Assembly: GCA_034770075.1 (NCBI GenBank)
Contig: CM068388.1
Span: 71,246,692-71,310,691 of the forward strand
Length of the DNA: 64,000 nucleotides
From: Aralia elata
Lineage: Eukaryota; Streptophyta; Magnoliopsida; Apiales; Araliaceae
Direction: 5' to 3'
Both the position numbers and the translations under genes were made by a program. The notes below the pieces were generated by a model, which made no database searches, had not been told where the DNA came from, and worked only from the letters and a program-made list of their open reading frames with translations. Positions 1-11,203 of the stretch are shown here, in pieces; the stretch's first letter is position 1; each line of letters opens with the position of its first letter.

Positions 1-765
1 TGGTTGTTAAAATTTTGATTTGGATCGTAGAATCGCATATAATCGTGATCCCCATGAAAAGAAAACGGTTCGGATCGAATTAGGATCGCAAATATGCCAA
101 GGATAACATAGAATCACATAGGATTGCATAGAATCGTAAGATCGGTGTGATATCGTACGATCATATCAAAGTGAACTAAAAGTATATATTTTGGCTTTTC
201 TTAACTTATACAAGTGGCTCAACTAAATCAAAAACTTTTAAACTTCTAATTTCTAAACTTTTAAAGCCCAAATGCAACTCTAAACTTTTAATTTAATATG
301 TATAAACTATGGATGAAATACATTTGATCTTTGAATTGTTACTAGGTACTTCTTTCTTTAGTTCAATAAATTTATAGTACATAATTAGTGTTCAAGTTGA
401 TTGGTTAATACATATCACTTAATATATGTGAAATAAATAATTGATTTTTACAAGTATTGAGTTAATTAACGATATATGTTTTGTAAATGTAATAAAAACT
501 CTATTTTATGTGAAGGTTATTGTCGAAATTTACTAAAAATGTAACAAGCAATGTTAGAATTTGTGCTTTAATCTTCTCTAACAATTTAAAAATGAGATGA
601 TACAGATATAAAATATCATTATGGTAAGTGTTACGTATTGGAACTACATTTTCATATTAAAATAATTTATATTTCTTTTTCCATAGAATCTTACAATTTT
701 ACAATCCGATCTTATGCCTCCAAAAACAATCCTTCGTGGAATCCCGATTTTACCAACGTTGATAT
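1..765. mobile_element. GATCG-rich non-autonomous DNA element, possibly cut by window start
   Basis: No coding frame is present. The left side (about 1-165) and the right side (about 690-765) carry related sequence in opposite orientation: TTGTTAAAATTTTGATT at the left against TTGGTAAAATCGGGATT read from the minus strand at the right, both followed by repeated GATCG/GAATCGCATA-type words. This looks like an internally AT-rich element with subterminal GATCG repeats, a style common in hAT-like non-autonomous elements. The left end coincides with the window edge, so no target duplication can be checked. Confidence 0.35.
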
Positions 766-820
766 ATATAGCAATTTGGTTCCTATAATACATTTTAATA
801 TGTATCTTTTATAATCTTAT

Positions 821-1745
821 ACTCCCTCTATTTCAAGATATAAGTCTTTATTACTATTTTGGGTAGTCTCAAGTAGGACTGAGCAAAAAATGGATAAAAC
901 TAAATAACAGAACCGATTTTTTTTAACCGAATTATTTTGGTTATTTGGGTATTTTCGATTATAACTATTTTATATTTCGGTTTCGGTTTCGGGTATAAAA
1001 ATTAGACTATTCGGGCAATCGATTAACCGAATTAAAAACTTACAAAAATAAAATATTATTTTTAATTAGAATTTGATATACTTTGTCATATAGATTATGT
1101 ACTTATGTACTGTTAATTTGAAATTATTAAACTAGTTTATGAATTATTTTGATTGTAGATTGTAGTTAAATATTGTTTGGAAACTTTAATGTGAAATTTA
1201 TAAATTTTTTTGTTTTGTAAAATTAAGTTCATATTTCGGTTATTAACCGAATAGTATAATTCGGTTATTCGGGTTTCAGTTATTCGGTTAGTACATATTT
1301 CGGATACTTGTTCGAAGAGTGAAATTGTATGAAATTCGGTATTCGGTTATAACCGAATAGACAATTCGGTTATGTTATAACCGAATACTCACCCCTAGTC
1401 TCAAGTTAAATGTCCAATTACCTTAAATAATTTAGTTTTTATAAAAAATTTTCTATAATACTCTTAATATTAATTGTGTAATATTTTTATTTTCTATGCA
1501 TATTTATGGAGTATTATTTGTCATTATGTAAAAATAATTATGTAATTAGATGAGGAGTTATACTGACTTTTAGAAGAAATTCAAATACTTAAGAGTTGAA
1601 AGTAGTATTAAAGCATTAATGGAATTGATTCCAATGATATGTTTTTTTGATAACTTTAGTTTTAAATATGAATAATTTAGTCATTTTATTCTTTTTCTTA
1701 ATATACGCAAAAAGTCAACTAGGACTTTATCTTGGGACGGAGAAA
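821..1745. mobile_element. Stowaway/mariner-like MITE, interrupted by a hAT MITE
   Basis: The left end ACTCCCTCTATTTCAAGATA and the right end (minus strand) CTCCGTCCCAAGATAAAGTC are inverted versions of each other and match the familiar CTCCCTCCGTCCC end of plant Tc1/mariner-derived MITEs. The element is about 400 bp once the insertion at 874-1397 is removed. The left flank offers a TA; the right TA is not clean. No coding capacity is seen. Confidence 0.6.
874..1397. mobile_element. hAT-like MITE with perfect 8-bp target duplication
   Basis: The element starts TAGGACTGAGCA and ends TACTCACCCCTA, so its ends are imperfect inverted repeats (TAGGRSTGAGYA). It is flanked on both sides by GTCTCAAG (866-873 and 1398-1405), the 8-bp duplication expected of hAT transposases. 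The inside is built from short repeats of TTCGGTTAT/ATAACCGAA in both orientations and encodes nothing. It interrupts an older Stowaway-like MITE. Confidence 0.82.
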
Positions 1746-1831
1746 ATATTTGTTTTACACGTCCACATTAGTGTTCTCTGCTAAAGTAGACGGAAAATGA
1801 CATTACTAATTTGCCGATAAAGTCAAAGAGT

Positions 1832-2121
1832 TACTCCTCCCATTTCATAATAATAGTCATTTTAGTTTAATACACGTGGAGTAAGAAAGTCATTTAATAT
1901 TATCATTTAATAATTAAAATTTGTGTGAAATTTCATCAATAACCTTTTATGGGAAGTTAAAAATTACTAATACAATGGAGAGAATTTCTTGGGACAATGA
2001 GAGAAGTTAGAGGTGATATAAGAAAGTAAATAATTTATTCTTCTAGATAGTTGTAAACGACAAATAAATTAAAACAATTATTTTCTTCTAAAAAGTCTAT
2101 TATTGTGGAATGAAGAGAGTA
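1832..2121. mobile_element. Stowaway/mariner-like MITE
   Basis: The left end TACTCCTCCCATTTCATAAT and the right end, read on the minus strand, TACTCTCTTCATTCCACAAT are inverted matches about 25 bp long. Length is 290 bp. The right half of this element (from 1999) recurs beyond the pararetroviral insertion at 26821, so it was part of the target of that insertion. Confidence 0.6.
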
Positions 2122-2144
2122 ATATAATACTACATACTTTGAGT
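1999..2144 (+). repeat. Left copy of ~146-bp direct repeat flanking the pararetrovirus
   Basis: This segment, which includes the tail of the MITE at 1832-2121, recurs in the same orientation at 26821-26967. By eye the copies differ at about 11 positions plus one indel, so they are roughly 92% identical. The viral sequence starts immediately after this copy and ends immediately before the other one. Confidence 0.85.
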
Positions 2145-2799
2145 TGAAGAGGTTAAAAAACCTACAATATATACAACTTATACATTACAAAAAGTATTTA
2201 ATAAAATTGCTTCTGAACCTGAAAAAGAAATTGCTTTAAAATATTTAAAAGAAGAGGTTAATAACCAGAAAAAAGAAATAAACAATCTTAAAGATAGACT
2301 TTATTTTGTTGAAAGTTTAACTTTGGCTAAATTCACTAAAGAAAAGGAAAAAATCCTTGAAATTCCTCCTGTTGATTCTCCCCTAAAACAGGAAAATAAT
2401 CCTGACTACTTAATGCTCATGGATAAAATTACTTTTCAAAAATGGTATGTCCAAATAACTTTGGTCATTGATAAAGATTTCATTGTCAATACTATTGTTC
2501 TTGTGGATAGTAGTGCTAACATGAATTGTATCAAAGAAGGGTTAATACCCACTAAATATTTTGAAAAAACTAAACAAAGTTTAAGTACAACTGATGGTTT
2601 TAAAATGAACATCAATTTTAAACTTAATAATGTTCATATTTGTAATCAAGGGATATGTTTAAAAATAACTTTTATCTTGGTTAAAAACTTAACCCAATTT
2701 GTCATATTAGGCACTCCCTTCCTAAATATGATTCAACCCATTGAAATAATTGATTCCGAGGGTATAAAAATAACCTTAAATGGTCACTATAATTTTTAA
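2145..2799 (+). pseudogene. Pararetroviral polyprotein fragment: aspartic protease region
   Basis: The frame is open from the insertion junction without an upstream start, so the 5' part of the polyprotein is missing. A Lys/Glu-rich, helix-forming stretch (about 2150-2350) is followed by a retropepsin-like fold: the active-site motif is VDSSA where the family normally has D-(S/T)-G-A, and a distal ILGTPFL motif matches the family's hydrophobic-hydrophobic-G motif. The changed active-site glycine suggests loss of protease activity. The frame stops at 2799, before reverse transcriptase. Confidence 0.75.
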
Positions 2800-4117
2800 A
2801 TCCATTTCTTCTCTTGTTACTAAAGATTTGTATGAGTTAAAAACTCATTTAATTTTTAAAGAAAAACAATTAAATTTTTTGAAACAAGAACTTTCTTCTT
2901 GTACTATTGATGAAAAGCTTAAAGCTCCTGTAATATAGGAAAAAATCAAAAAGATCGAAAAAGAAATTACAAATAATATCTGTAATGCATTTTCTAATGT
3001 TTTTTGGGACAGAAAAAAATATATGGTAAAACTTCCTTATATGAAATTTTTTATGAGGATAATATTGCTACTAAAGCTAGACCTTCTCAGATGGATCGAG
3101 AAACTCTTGAGTATTGCAAAAAAGAAATTGATTCTTTACTACAAAAAGGTTTGATACAAAAGAGTTCCTCCCCATGAAACTGTTCTATTTTTTATGTTAA
3201 TAAACATTCTGAAATTGAGAGACGCACTCCAAGAATGGTTATAAATTATAAGCTCCTCAATAAGGTCCTTAAATGGATCAGATATCCTATTCCTAATAAA
3301 AAAGATTTGTTAAAAATGTTATTTAAGGTAAAAATATTCTCAAAATTTGATTTTAAATCAGGATATTAATAAATTCAAATTGATCCAAAGGACAGATATA
3401 AAACTGCTTTTACGGTTCCTCTTGGTCAATATGAATGGACTGTCATGGCATTTGGTTTAAAAAACGCTCCTTTTGAATTTCAAAACATTATGAATGATAT
3501 TTTCTATCCTTATTCCACTTTTATCATAGTTTATATTGATGATATTTTAGTCCTTTCTAAAGACATTGATCAACATTTTAAGCATTTACATACTTTTATA
3601 AATGTTGTGAAAAGAAATGGATTGGAATTATCAGCCAAAAAAATAAATTTGTTTCAAACAAATATTAGATTTTTGGGTCATAATATTACCCAAGGGGCTA
3701 TCATCCCTATTCATAGATCTATTACTTTTGCTGAAAATTTTCAGATGAAATCAAAGATCAAAATATGCTTCAAAGATTTTTGAAAAATTTACAGTATATT
3801 GCAGATTTTTATAAAGATTTTGCAAAAGATACTAAGATCTTATATGGTCGTCTTTGTAAACAGCCTCCTCCGTGGAGCGATAAGCACACTGAAGCTATTA
3901 AAAAGATTACACTTAAAGTTAAATCAATACCTTGCTTATGTTTAGCAAATTCAAATTGGTTAAAAATTATTGAGACAGATGCTTCTAATCTTGGAAATGG
4001 TGGAATTCTTAAACAATTGAATCCCCATACCGGAAAAGAACAATTAGTAAGTTATACTTCAGGAATTTGGAATGTTACGCAAAGTAACTATTCTACTATT
4101 AAAAAAGAAATGCTTTT
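2800..4117 (+). pseudogene. Pararetroviral reverse transcriptase and start of RNase H, disrupted
   Basis: The palm of the reverse transcriptase is recognisable: a VINYK block near 3240, an FDFKSGY block at about 3347-3370 followed by an in-frame TAA, and the catalytic YIDDI motif at about 3532-3546. RNase H begins with ETDAS near 3973 and reaches the conserved KKEM block at 4117, where element A is inserted. Several stops (for example near 2937, 3177 and 3369) and frameshifts (about 3740-3780) break the frame. The linker between protease and reverse transcriptase, 2800-3060, is Lys-rich and poorly conserved. No active product is expected. Confidence 0.82.
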
Positions 4118-7100
4118 TGTGACACCCCCAAATCCGGGTTTCCTAACCTCGAATTCGGTGCTCACGATGCTCAACGACAAACACACTTTCTAACTAAATG
4201 CGGAATAATAAACATACATTGTTTATTGAAATAATAATAGAGTCTTACAATCTTGGTCCCAAGGTTCTTTAACCTTAACATAAAACGTACCCTTAATACA
4301 ATAAAAGGTTCACTTAATCAAACAACATTCAAGAATAATTAGTACATAGGCACTAACGGGCATCTATTCTTGCACCTTCCCTTTTCCTTTGTCTCCTCTA
4401 GACGTTTCTGCCTTAGCTGAAATAAAGATCATGATATAGCAAGGGTAAGCAACTAATTTGCTTAGCAAGTATATACACAAAGAGATATATCATGATAGAA
4501 GGAAGTTTCGCTTTCAATGTTCAACAACAGTATAAGAGTGTGAAGGAACATGAATTAGTAAACAACAGTTGAATATCCGAATGATTGAATGACAATTACT
4601 GAGTGGTTTGAAATAACCAAGGACGTTTTCCAAGGTTCTCAGCATTTAAACTGGACCTCTTAAAAGTTTTGGTAATCGAGGGGATCAGCCTCTCATACCC
4701 CGTGATTTATGCATAAACACTTAATAACCAGCATTGATATCATGCCTTAAACAAGTTTATCCTTTTCTCAGCCAAGAGTTCTTACCATAGCAATTTAATA
4801 AGAACAGCTTTTAAAATACCATTGTCTTAACCAATTTAGACATGCTGGATCTAGCTGATACAAATAGCATAGATCTATCTCATAAACAATTCATGCTTGA
4901 AGGAACTTTAATTAAATTTACAGTTCAATCATAATAGGATAGGAATTCAATTGCACGAGGTACGAATCTCAATAATCAGTATAGATGTGAATAATCGACA
5001 ATAATTATTCACTAATCATGCTTCGAAAATAATAACTCGAGTTTGAGTTAGGGAACTTGCAATAATGTAAGAAGTTTAGGGTTAGGAACTTGCCTGTTTG
5101 CTCAGCTACAAATAATTCTAGCTTTAACTATTTGGCTTTGAAGAACCTAACATAGATAATGTCGGTCTATCAATTAGTACTGCGTAGTTGTACGCCGATA
5201 CGCTTACTTATGCTATTTATTTAACAATTAAGAAATTCACATAGCACACAATAAATAAACTATAGCAAATTTTATAAGGCACTTAATGGACTTTTAGGTT
5301 GATGGTTTAAATAAATCAACCATGTATCCCTTAAGTAAAAAAAAACACTTATTAATCCCTTAAACAATTAATTATAATTGTTTAATTAATTAACATTACT
5401 TTTTCTTAATTAATATTCATTTATTAAACCCTTAAACAATTAATTATAATTGTTTAATTAATGAGTTATTTAAACTCTCTCTCTCTATTTTATTAACTCT
5501 ATCTTCATTTAATAGTAATTAATTAATTATCTTCAGTTATTAATAATAGTAATTAATAACTAATTATATTCACTTATTATTCAATTATTAATTAAATAAT
5601 AATCGAATTATAAATTTTAATTGTCTTTAATTATTATTTAAGATTAAATAATAATTAATTAGGTTTGTTTATTATTTAAAATAAATAATTAATTAGTGAG
5701 TAAAAATTATCTTTAGTTATTATTTAATAATAACTAATTAGGATTAGTTAATCAAATAATCATTAATGAATTATCTTTAGTTATTATTTATTATTAAATA
5801 ATAACTAATTAAGTTTATTTATTACTTAATCGAATAATAAATAATTAATTTACAATTCTTAATTATCCTTAATCATTGTTTAAAAATAAATAAACAATAA
5901 TTAATTTATTATATATGGAAAAATAAAAAAATAAAAAAATAAAATATCATATTAAATTTTATAAGGCTTTTATTTGATTACTTTAACTCATACTTAATTA
6001 TTATTCAATACTAGTTAAATAATAATTAAATATTTATTTTTTTTTATCGAAAAATGACCTTATTCATACTTAATTAAATATTTAGTATCTTTATTTGATG
6101 AACAATAAGTAATTACTTTATTACTCCATTCATACTTAATTATTATTTACTATTAAATAATAATTAAATATTTACTAACTTTATTTATTATTCATTGATA
6201 CATGATAAATAATTATTTTACTAATTTATTCATATTATTTAACATTAATCAAATAATAGTTGAATATTTATTATCTTTATTTATTATTTATTTTTAAATA
6301 ATAAATAATTATTGGATTGATTTTATTTATTAGTTATAATAACAAATTAATTCACAAGTATAATATTAGTTCTAAATTAATAACCAAATTTGAGCCAATG
6401 ATAGCACAAGTAGTACATCAAACCTTGCACTTTCATTTCAAGCTAACAGAATTTCCACCCAACACAACAAATCCCAAACACTAGTTATCACACCCAAAAG
6501 AAGCCAAAGTTCGATTTATAATTCATACTGCTAAACAATTGATACCTAGCAATGAGGACAGTTCGGTTGAGCATTGCCACAAACATGTGATATGCGTTGT
6601 ACAGCACGAAACTGTCCTAATTGCAGTGTAAATTCATATTACCAAATCACTGAAGCTCTTTGATACACAGAGGTTTAAGCCCAATAATCACAATACCATA
6701 CAATACAATTTATAATATACCAATACAGCACAATCGGCTGTTAGAACCTTTAAGGTTCATCAATACAGTTTCCCAATAACAAACAAAGATATTAACACAA
6801 CTCAATACAAGCAATAATTCAACAAGGAATTTTCACAAACCAAATTCAATGTATACACAGTGTAATCCAATACAGAGAACAAAATACCCCAATACAGAGT
6901 TTATGCTACCCGAACCATAAGGTTCTGAAATTTCCAGAATTCCAAAATCATTAACCAGTCCTAAATTTCTATGAACTTTCATACACAGCTTTTGCCCAAA
7001 AACAATACGACCCAAAACAGGGGAACAACACAACCCCAATCGCAGAAGAAGGAAAATGAATGAACTAACTAATTTATACCTTCCTGCCGATCGAACCTCT

Positions 7101-8177
7101 GTTCTTCTTCTCCTAATTCACCGCCGGCGACTGACTTCCCTGGCTCTCTCTCTCTGTGACGATTTCTCTCTCTATTTGAACAGCCTAAAAAAAATCGTAG
7201 CAGCTCGGATTTAGGGTTTGGGTACAATTTATAGCAGAACCTTTACCCAATTTGGTTTGGGTATTATCTAAATTAGCCAGTTAATAACCTTCGGTCGGAG
7301 GGAGGGGTCGTCCGGTCATTCCCATCGAGTCAACTGACATCGTCGGCAGCCCTCGAGCCACGCGTGCCCTCACCGGTCGCGTCGCCGGATTTCAGGGACC
7401 CTTGGTCCGTTGATGGCAGCTTGGTTGCTCACGCCGATTCCCCGCTTAGCCCTGGTCTCCCTTTACGCCGCCGGTCGACTCGAGCCGGCGATTGACAGCT
7501 TCGATTCTCCCTCCCGTCTCTGGTTCGTCTGATTCGATTGATGGGGTTTGGGTTTCCCCCTTTTGCTCGGCTGTTTTCCCCAATTCGATTTTACTGACTT
7601 GAACTGAGGTTTGATTTTTGTTGGGTTCGGTTTTCCTCCAAATCAGTTAGACCGACCCAGATGAAATTAGCTAAACCGACTAGACTAACCCGGCTGGAAG
7701 GAAAGAGGATGGGCTCAACCAATAGTTGGGCCGGCTGAAAATAATTAAAACAAAGTGGCCCAAAAGGAAAATAACAAGGGATTTGGGCTTAGTCCAATTA
7801 AAAGAAAAACAAAATGGTCCAATTAAATCAACCACCTTGTACTTCTAATATTTTAAATAAAATAACTAAACCCATTAATTTTTTTAAAATATTTATTTTA
7901 ACCATAATTCTTTATTCGAATTATTTAATCCGATAATGATAAAATTATTTATTTACTAATTTCTTCCCAATTCTCTTGCAATTAAATTCTTAGGGTTAAC
8001 CTATTAATTTATTAAAACTCTCAGTGAGTCCCTTTAATGTACAGAAATTTATTGGACCACGTATTTATATATTACTAATACCCACATGGATCCAATTAAA
8101 TTCATAAAATTGAATAAAACGAATTATATATATCAAAATAAATTAATACAATGTTTACGGATTTCCTGGACATTACA
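4118..8177 (-). repeat. 3' LTR of element A (complete, ~4.06 kb)
   Basis: On the plus strand it starts TGTGACACCCCCAAAT and ends GGACATTACA, so in coding orientation it begins TGTAATGTCC and ends GGGTGTCACA. The boundary at 8177 is fixed by the adjoining polypurine tract. About 1 kb (5330-6380) is almost pure A/T with many TTATTATTTAATAATAA-like palindromes. A GC-richer block lies at about 7290-7520. A TATA-like box sits on the minus strand near 7226-7235, followed by GA-rich leader sequence. Confidence 0.9.
7226..7235 (-). promoter_or_regulatory. Putative TATA box of element A LTR
   Basis: The minus strand reads CTATAAATTG, followed downstream by an AGAGAGAGA-rich leader (about 7140-7190 on the plus strand), a common plant promoter layout. 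The corresponding part of the 5' LTR is missing from this copy, so element A cannot start transcription from its own 5' LTR in the usual way. Confidence 0.5.
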
Positions 8178-8191
8178 TCCTCTCCCCCCTT
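8178..8191 (-). other. Polypurine tract of element A
   Basis: On the minus strand AAGGGGGGAGAGGA lies directly before the TG that starts the 3' LTR. This is the expected plus-strand primer of an LTR retrotransposon and fixes the LTR boundary. Confidence 0.85.
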
Positions 8192-8225
8192 ATAAAAATT
8201 CCGTCCTCGGAATTTCATTATAAGG

Positions 8226-10994
8226 TTACTCAAATAACTGGGGGTAATTCGCCCTCATCTTCTCTTCGAGTTCCCATGTGGCTTCTTCCATCGCGTGATT
8301 CCTCCAGAGTACTTTAACTGAATGAATGGTTTTATTCCTCAGCGTTTGCTCCTTCCTATCAAGTATTTGGACAGGAATCTCCTCGTACGATAAGTCCTTC
8401 TCGACTTGAATTGGCTCATAGGAAATGACATGCTTGTAATCTGGCTTATACGGACGCAACACTGATACATGAAACACGTTGTGAATGTGTTCAAGTTCAG
8501 GAGGTAATGCTACCTCGTACGCCACTTCGCCTATTCTCCTTAATATTTCAAAAGGTCCTATGAACCTAGGGCTCAGCTTGCCCTTCTTCCCAAAACGGAT
8601 TTTCCCTTTCCAGGGAGATACCTTCAAAAATGCATAGCTGCCAACTTCAAAGTCTCGCTTCTGACGATGCAAGTCGGCATACTTCTTCTGACGATCCTGG
8701 GCAGCTACTAACCGTTGTCTTATTACTTTAATGATTTCCACGGTTTGTTGTACCAATTCTGGTCCCAACAATCTCCGTTCACCAACTTCATCCCAACACA
8801 ACGGCGTTTGACACTTCCTTCCATATAACGCTTCGTACGGTGGCATACCAATGGTAGCGTGATAACTATTGTTGTAAGCGAACTCCACCAATGGCAAGTG
8901 ATCGTCCCAGTTGCCACCTAAATCCATCACAACTGCCCGGAGCATATCCTCTAGGGTCTGAATTGTTCGCTCACCTTGACCATTAGTCTGAGGATGATAC
9001 GCCGTACTCATTCTCAACTGTGTTCCCAGTCTCTCCTGTAGACTTTTCCAAAAATTTGACGTGAAGCGCGGATCTCTGTCAGACACAATAGAAACCGGCA
9101 CCCCATGTCGTGATACTATCTCCTTTACGTAGAGTTTCGCCAACTGCTCCAATTTGTACCTGATCTTGATCGGTAGAAAATGGGCAGACTTGGTCAACCG
9201 ATCTACGATCACCCAGATGGCGTCTAGACCCTTTTGTGTTGTCGGGAGTCCTACCACAAAATCCATAGTGATGTGCTCCCACTTCCACTCGGGAATCTCT
9301 AAGGGTTGCAACAATCTGCTCGGCCGTTGGTGCTCTGCCTTGACCCTCTGACAAGTTAAACACCTGCTGACGAATTCTGCAACTTCCCCTTTCAAATGCG
9401 GCCACCAATAATGTTGACGAAGATCTTGATACATCTTGGTGCTACCCGGATGTACCGAAAATCTGGTATTATGGGCCTCTTGCAATATTTCTTCCCTTAA
9501 GTCTGGTACATAGGGTATCCAGATCCTTCCCTCGAACCTCAGCAGACCTGTGCTGTCAACTTTGAACTTCAACGTTTTTCCTTCCGATAGTTGCTTCTTA
9601 ATGCCAATGCATTCTTCATCAAATTCTTGAGCCTCCTTTATCTTATCCAGTAGAGTCGGACCCACTGTCACGGTGAACAATTTTTCGCCCGTCTCTATCG
9701 GATACTTAACCTCCAGTTCCAGGCGTCCAAAGTCCTTTATCAGCTCTGCCTGAGTTGTAAGCCTCATCAATTTCTCTCTGCCTTTCCTACTCAGGGCATC
9801 TGCCACTACATTTGCTTTGCCCGGATGGTACAGAATCTCACAATCGTAATCCTTGATCAATTCTAACCATCGGCGCTGCCTCATATTCAGATCCTTCTAA
9901 GTGAAGATATATTTCAGACTTTTGTGATCTGTATATATCTCGCACTTCTCTCTATATAGGTAGTGCCTCCAAATCTTCAAGGCGAACACTACTGCTGCTA
10001 ATTCCAGATCATGAGTCGGGTATCCCTTCTCATAGTCCTTCAACTGGCGTGAAGCGTACGCAATGACCCTGCCGTGCTGCATTAGTACACAACCAAGACC
10101 CTTGTGTGACGCATCACTGTATACTACAAAACCTCCAGTGTCGTCCGGTAATGCCAACACTGGTGCTTGGCTAAGTCTCTTCTTCAACTCCAAGAAACTC
10201 TCCTCGCACTTCTCTGTCCAAACGAACTTTACCGTCTTTCTAGTTAGATTAGTCAACGGTGATGCTATCTTCGAAAAATCCTGGATGAATCTCCGATAGT
10301 ATCCCGCTAACCCTAGGAAACTTCTGATCTCCGTTGGTGTCTTTGGCTGCTCCCAGTTGATAATGGCTTCCACCTTTGCTGGGTCTACCGAAACACCACT
10401 ACTGTCAATGACGTGTCCAAGAAACTGCACCCTCTGCAACCAAAATTCACACTTCGAAAACTTTGCGTACAGTTTCTCCCTTCTTAATGCCTCCAGGGCA
10501 ATCCTTAGATGTTCAACATGTTTTTCCTCTGACACTGATTACACCAAGATATCATCGATGAATACTACCACGAACTTGTCCAAATACTGCTTGAACACTC
10601 TGTTCATCATATCCATGAATGTCGCTGGTGCATTTGTCAGGCCAAATGACATAACCAGAAACTCGAAATGTCCATAACGAGTTCTGAATGCCGTCTTCGG
10701 GATATCCTCCTGTCTCACCCTTAGTTGATGATAACCCGTCCTTAAATCGATCTTTAAAAAGTATTTCGCCCCCTTGAGTTGATCAAACAGATCGTCTATC
10801 CTGGGCAGCGGATACCTATTCTTAATCGTAGCTTGGTTCAACTCACGGTAGTCGATACAAAGCCTCATCGAGCCATCCTTCTTCTTTACGAACAGAACTG
10901 GCGCTCCCCATGGTGACACGCTTGGCCTGATATAACCCCTGTCTAACAGTTCCTGCAGTTGAACCATCAGTTCTTTCATCTCTACTGGTGCCAT
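8226..10994 (-). pseudogene. Element A pol: reverse transcriptase, RNase H, integrase, chromodomain
   Basis: One frame runs through the region with two in-frame stops (about 10536-10541 and 9897-9899). Reverse transcriptase comes first, with FVKKKDGS, the SFGLTNAP block and the catalytic FIDDIL motif (near 10545). RNase H follows (VYSDASHKGLG near 10110; TDHKSLKYIF near 9905). Integrase has an HHCC zinc finger ending CLTCQRVK (near 9350) and a D-D-E core: MDFVVGL near 9265, SDRDPRF near 9075, and the QGERTIQ block near 8960. It ends in a chromodomain (about 8228-8390; VKVLWRNH and EEATWE). The stop codons lie after the polymerase motif and at the end of RNase H, so only integrase-chromodomain (552 codons) is uninterrupted. 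Chromodomains target insertion to marked chromatin. Confidence 0.9.
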
Positions 10995-11203
10995 TCAGTA
11001 AGGCGCCTTAGATATCGGTGCCGTCCCGGGTACCAAGTCGATTGCAAATTCTATCTATCCGGCGGTAGTCCCGGAAGTTCATCTGGGAAGACATCAGCGA
11101 ATTCCCTTACAACGGGTATCTGACTCAGTTCACCCTCGACCCGTCGAATATCTACTACGTGAGCCAAATAACCTATACAACCCTTCTTAAGCAATCTCTT
11201 CGC
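10995..11203 (-). pseudogene. Broken linker between element A protease and reverse transcriptase
   Basis: After the stop at 11204 the minus strand still reads a typical chromoviral linker: a VREFADVFPDELPGLPP motif, then a frame change near 11050 and a continuation ending in a stop just before 10994. This stretch therefore holds at least three of the disruptions in the polyprotein (two stops and a frameshift). Confidence 0.7.

Noticed and set aside
6833..7039. 68-codon minus-strand frame.
   Set aside because: It is part of the 3' LTR of element A, with no support as a gene.
9079..9408. Frames overlapping integrase in other phases.
   Set aside because: They are shadows of the pol frame, which has clear integrase motifs.
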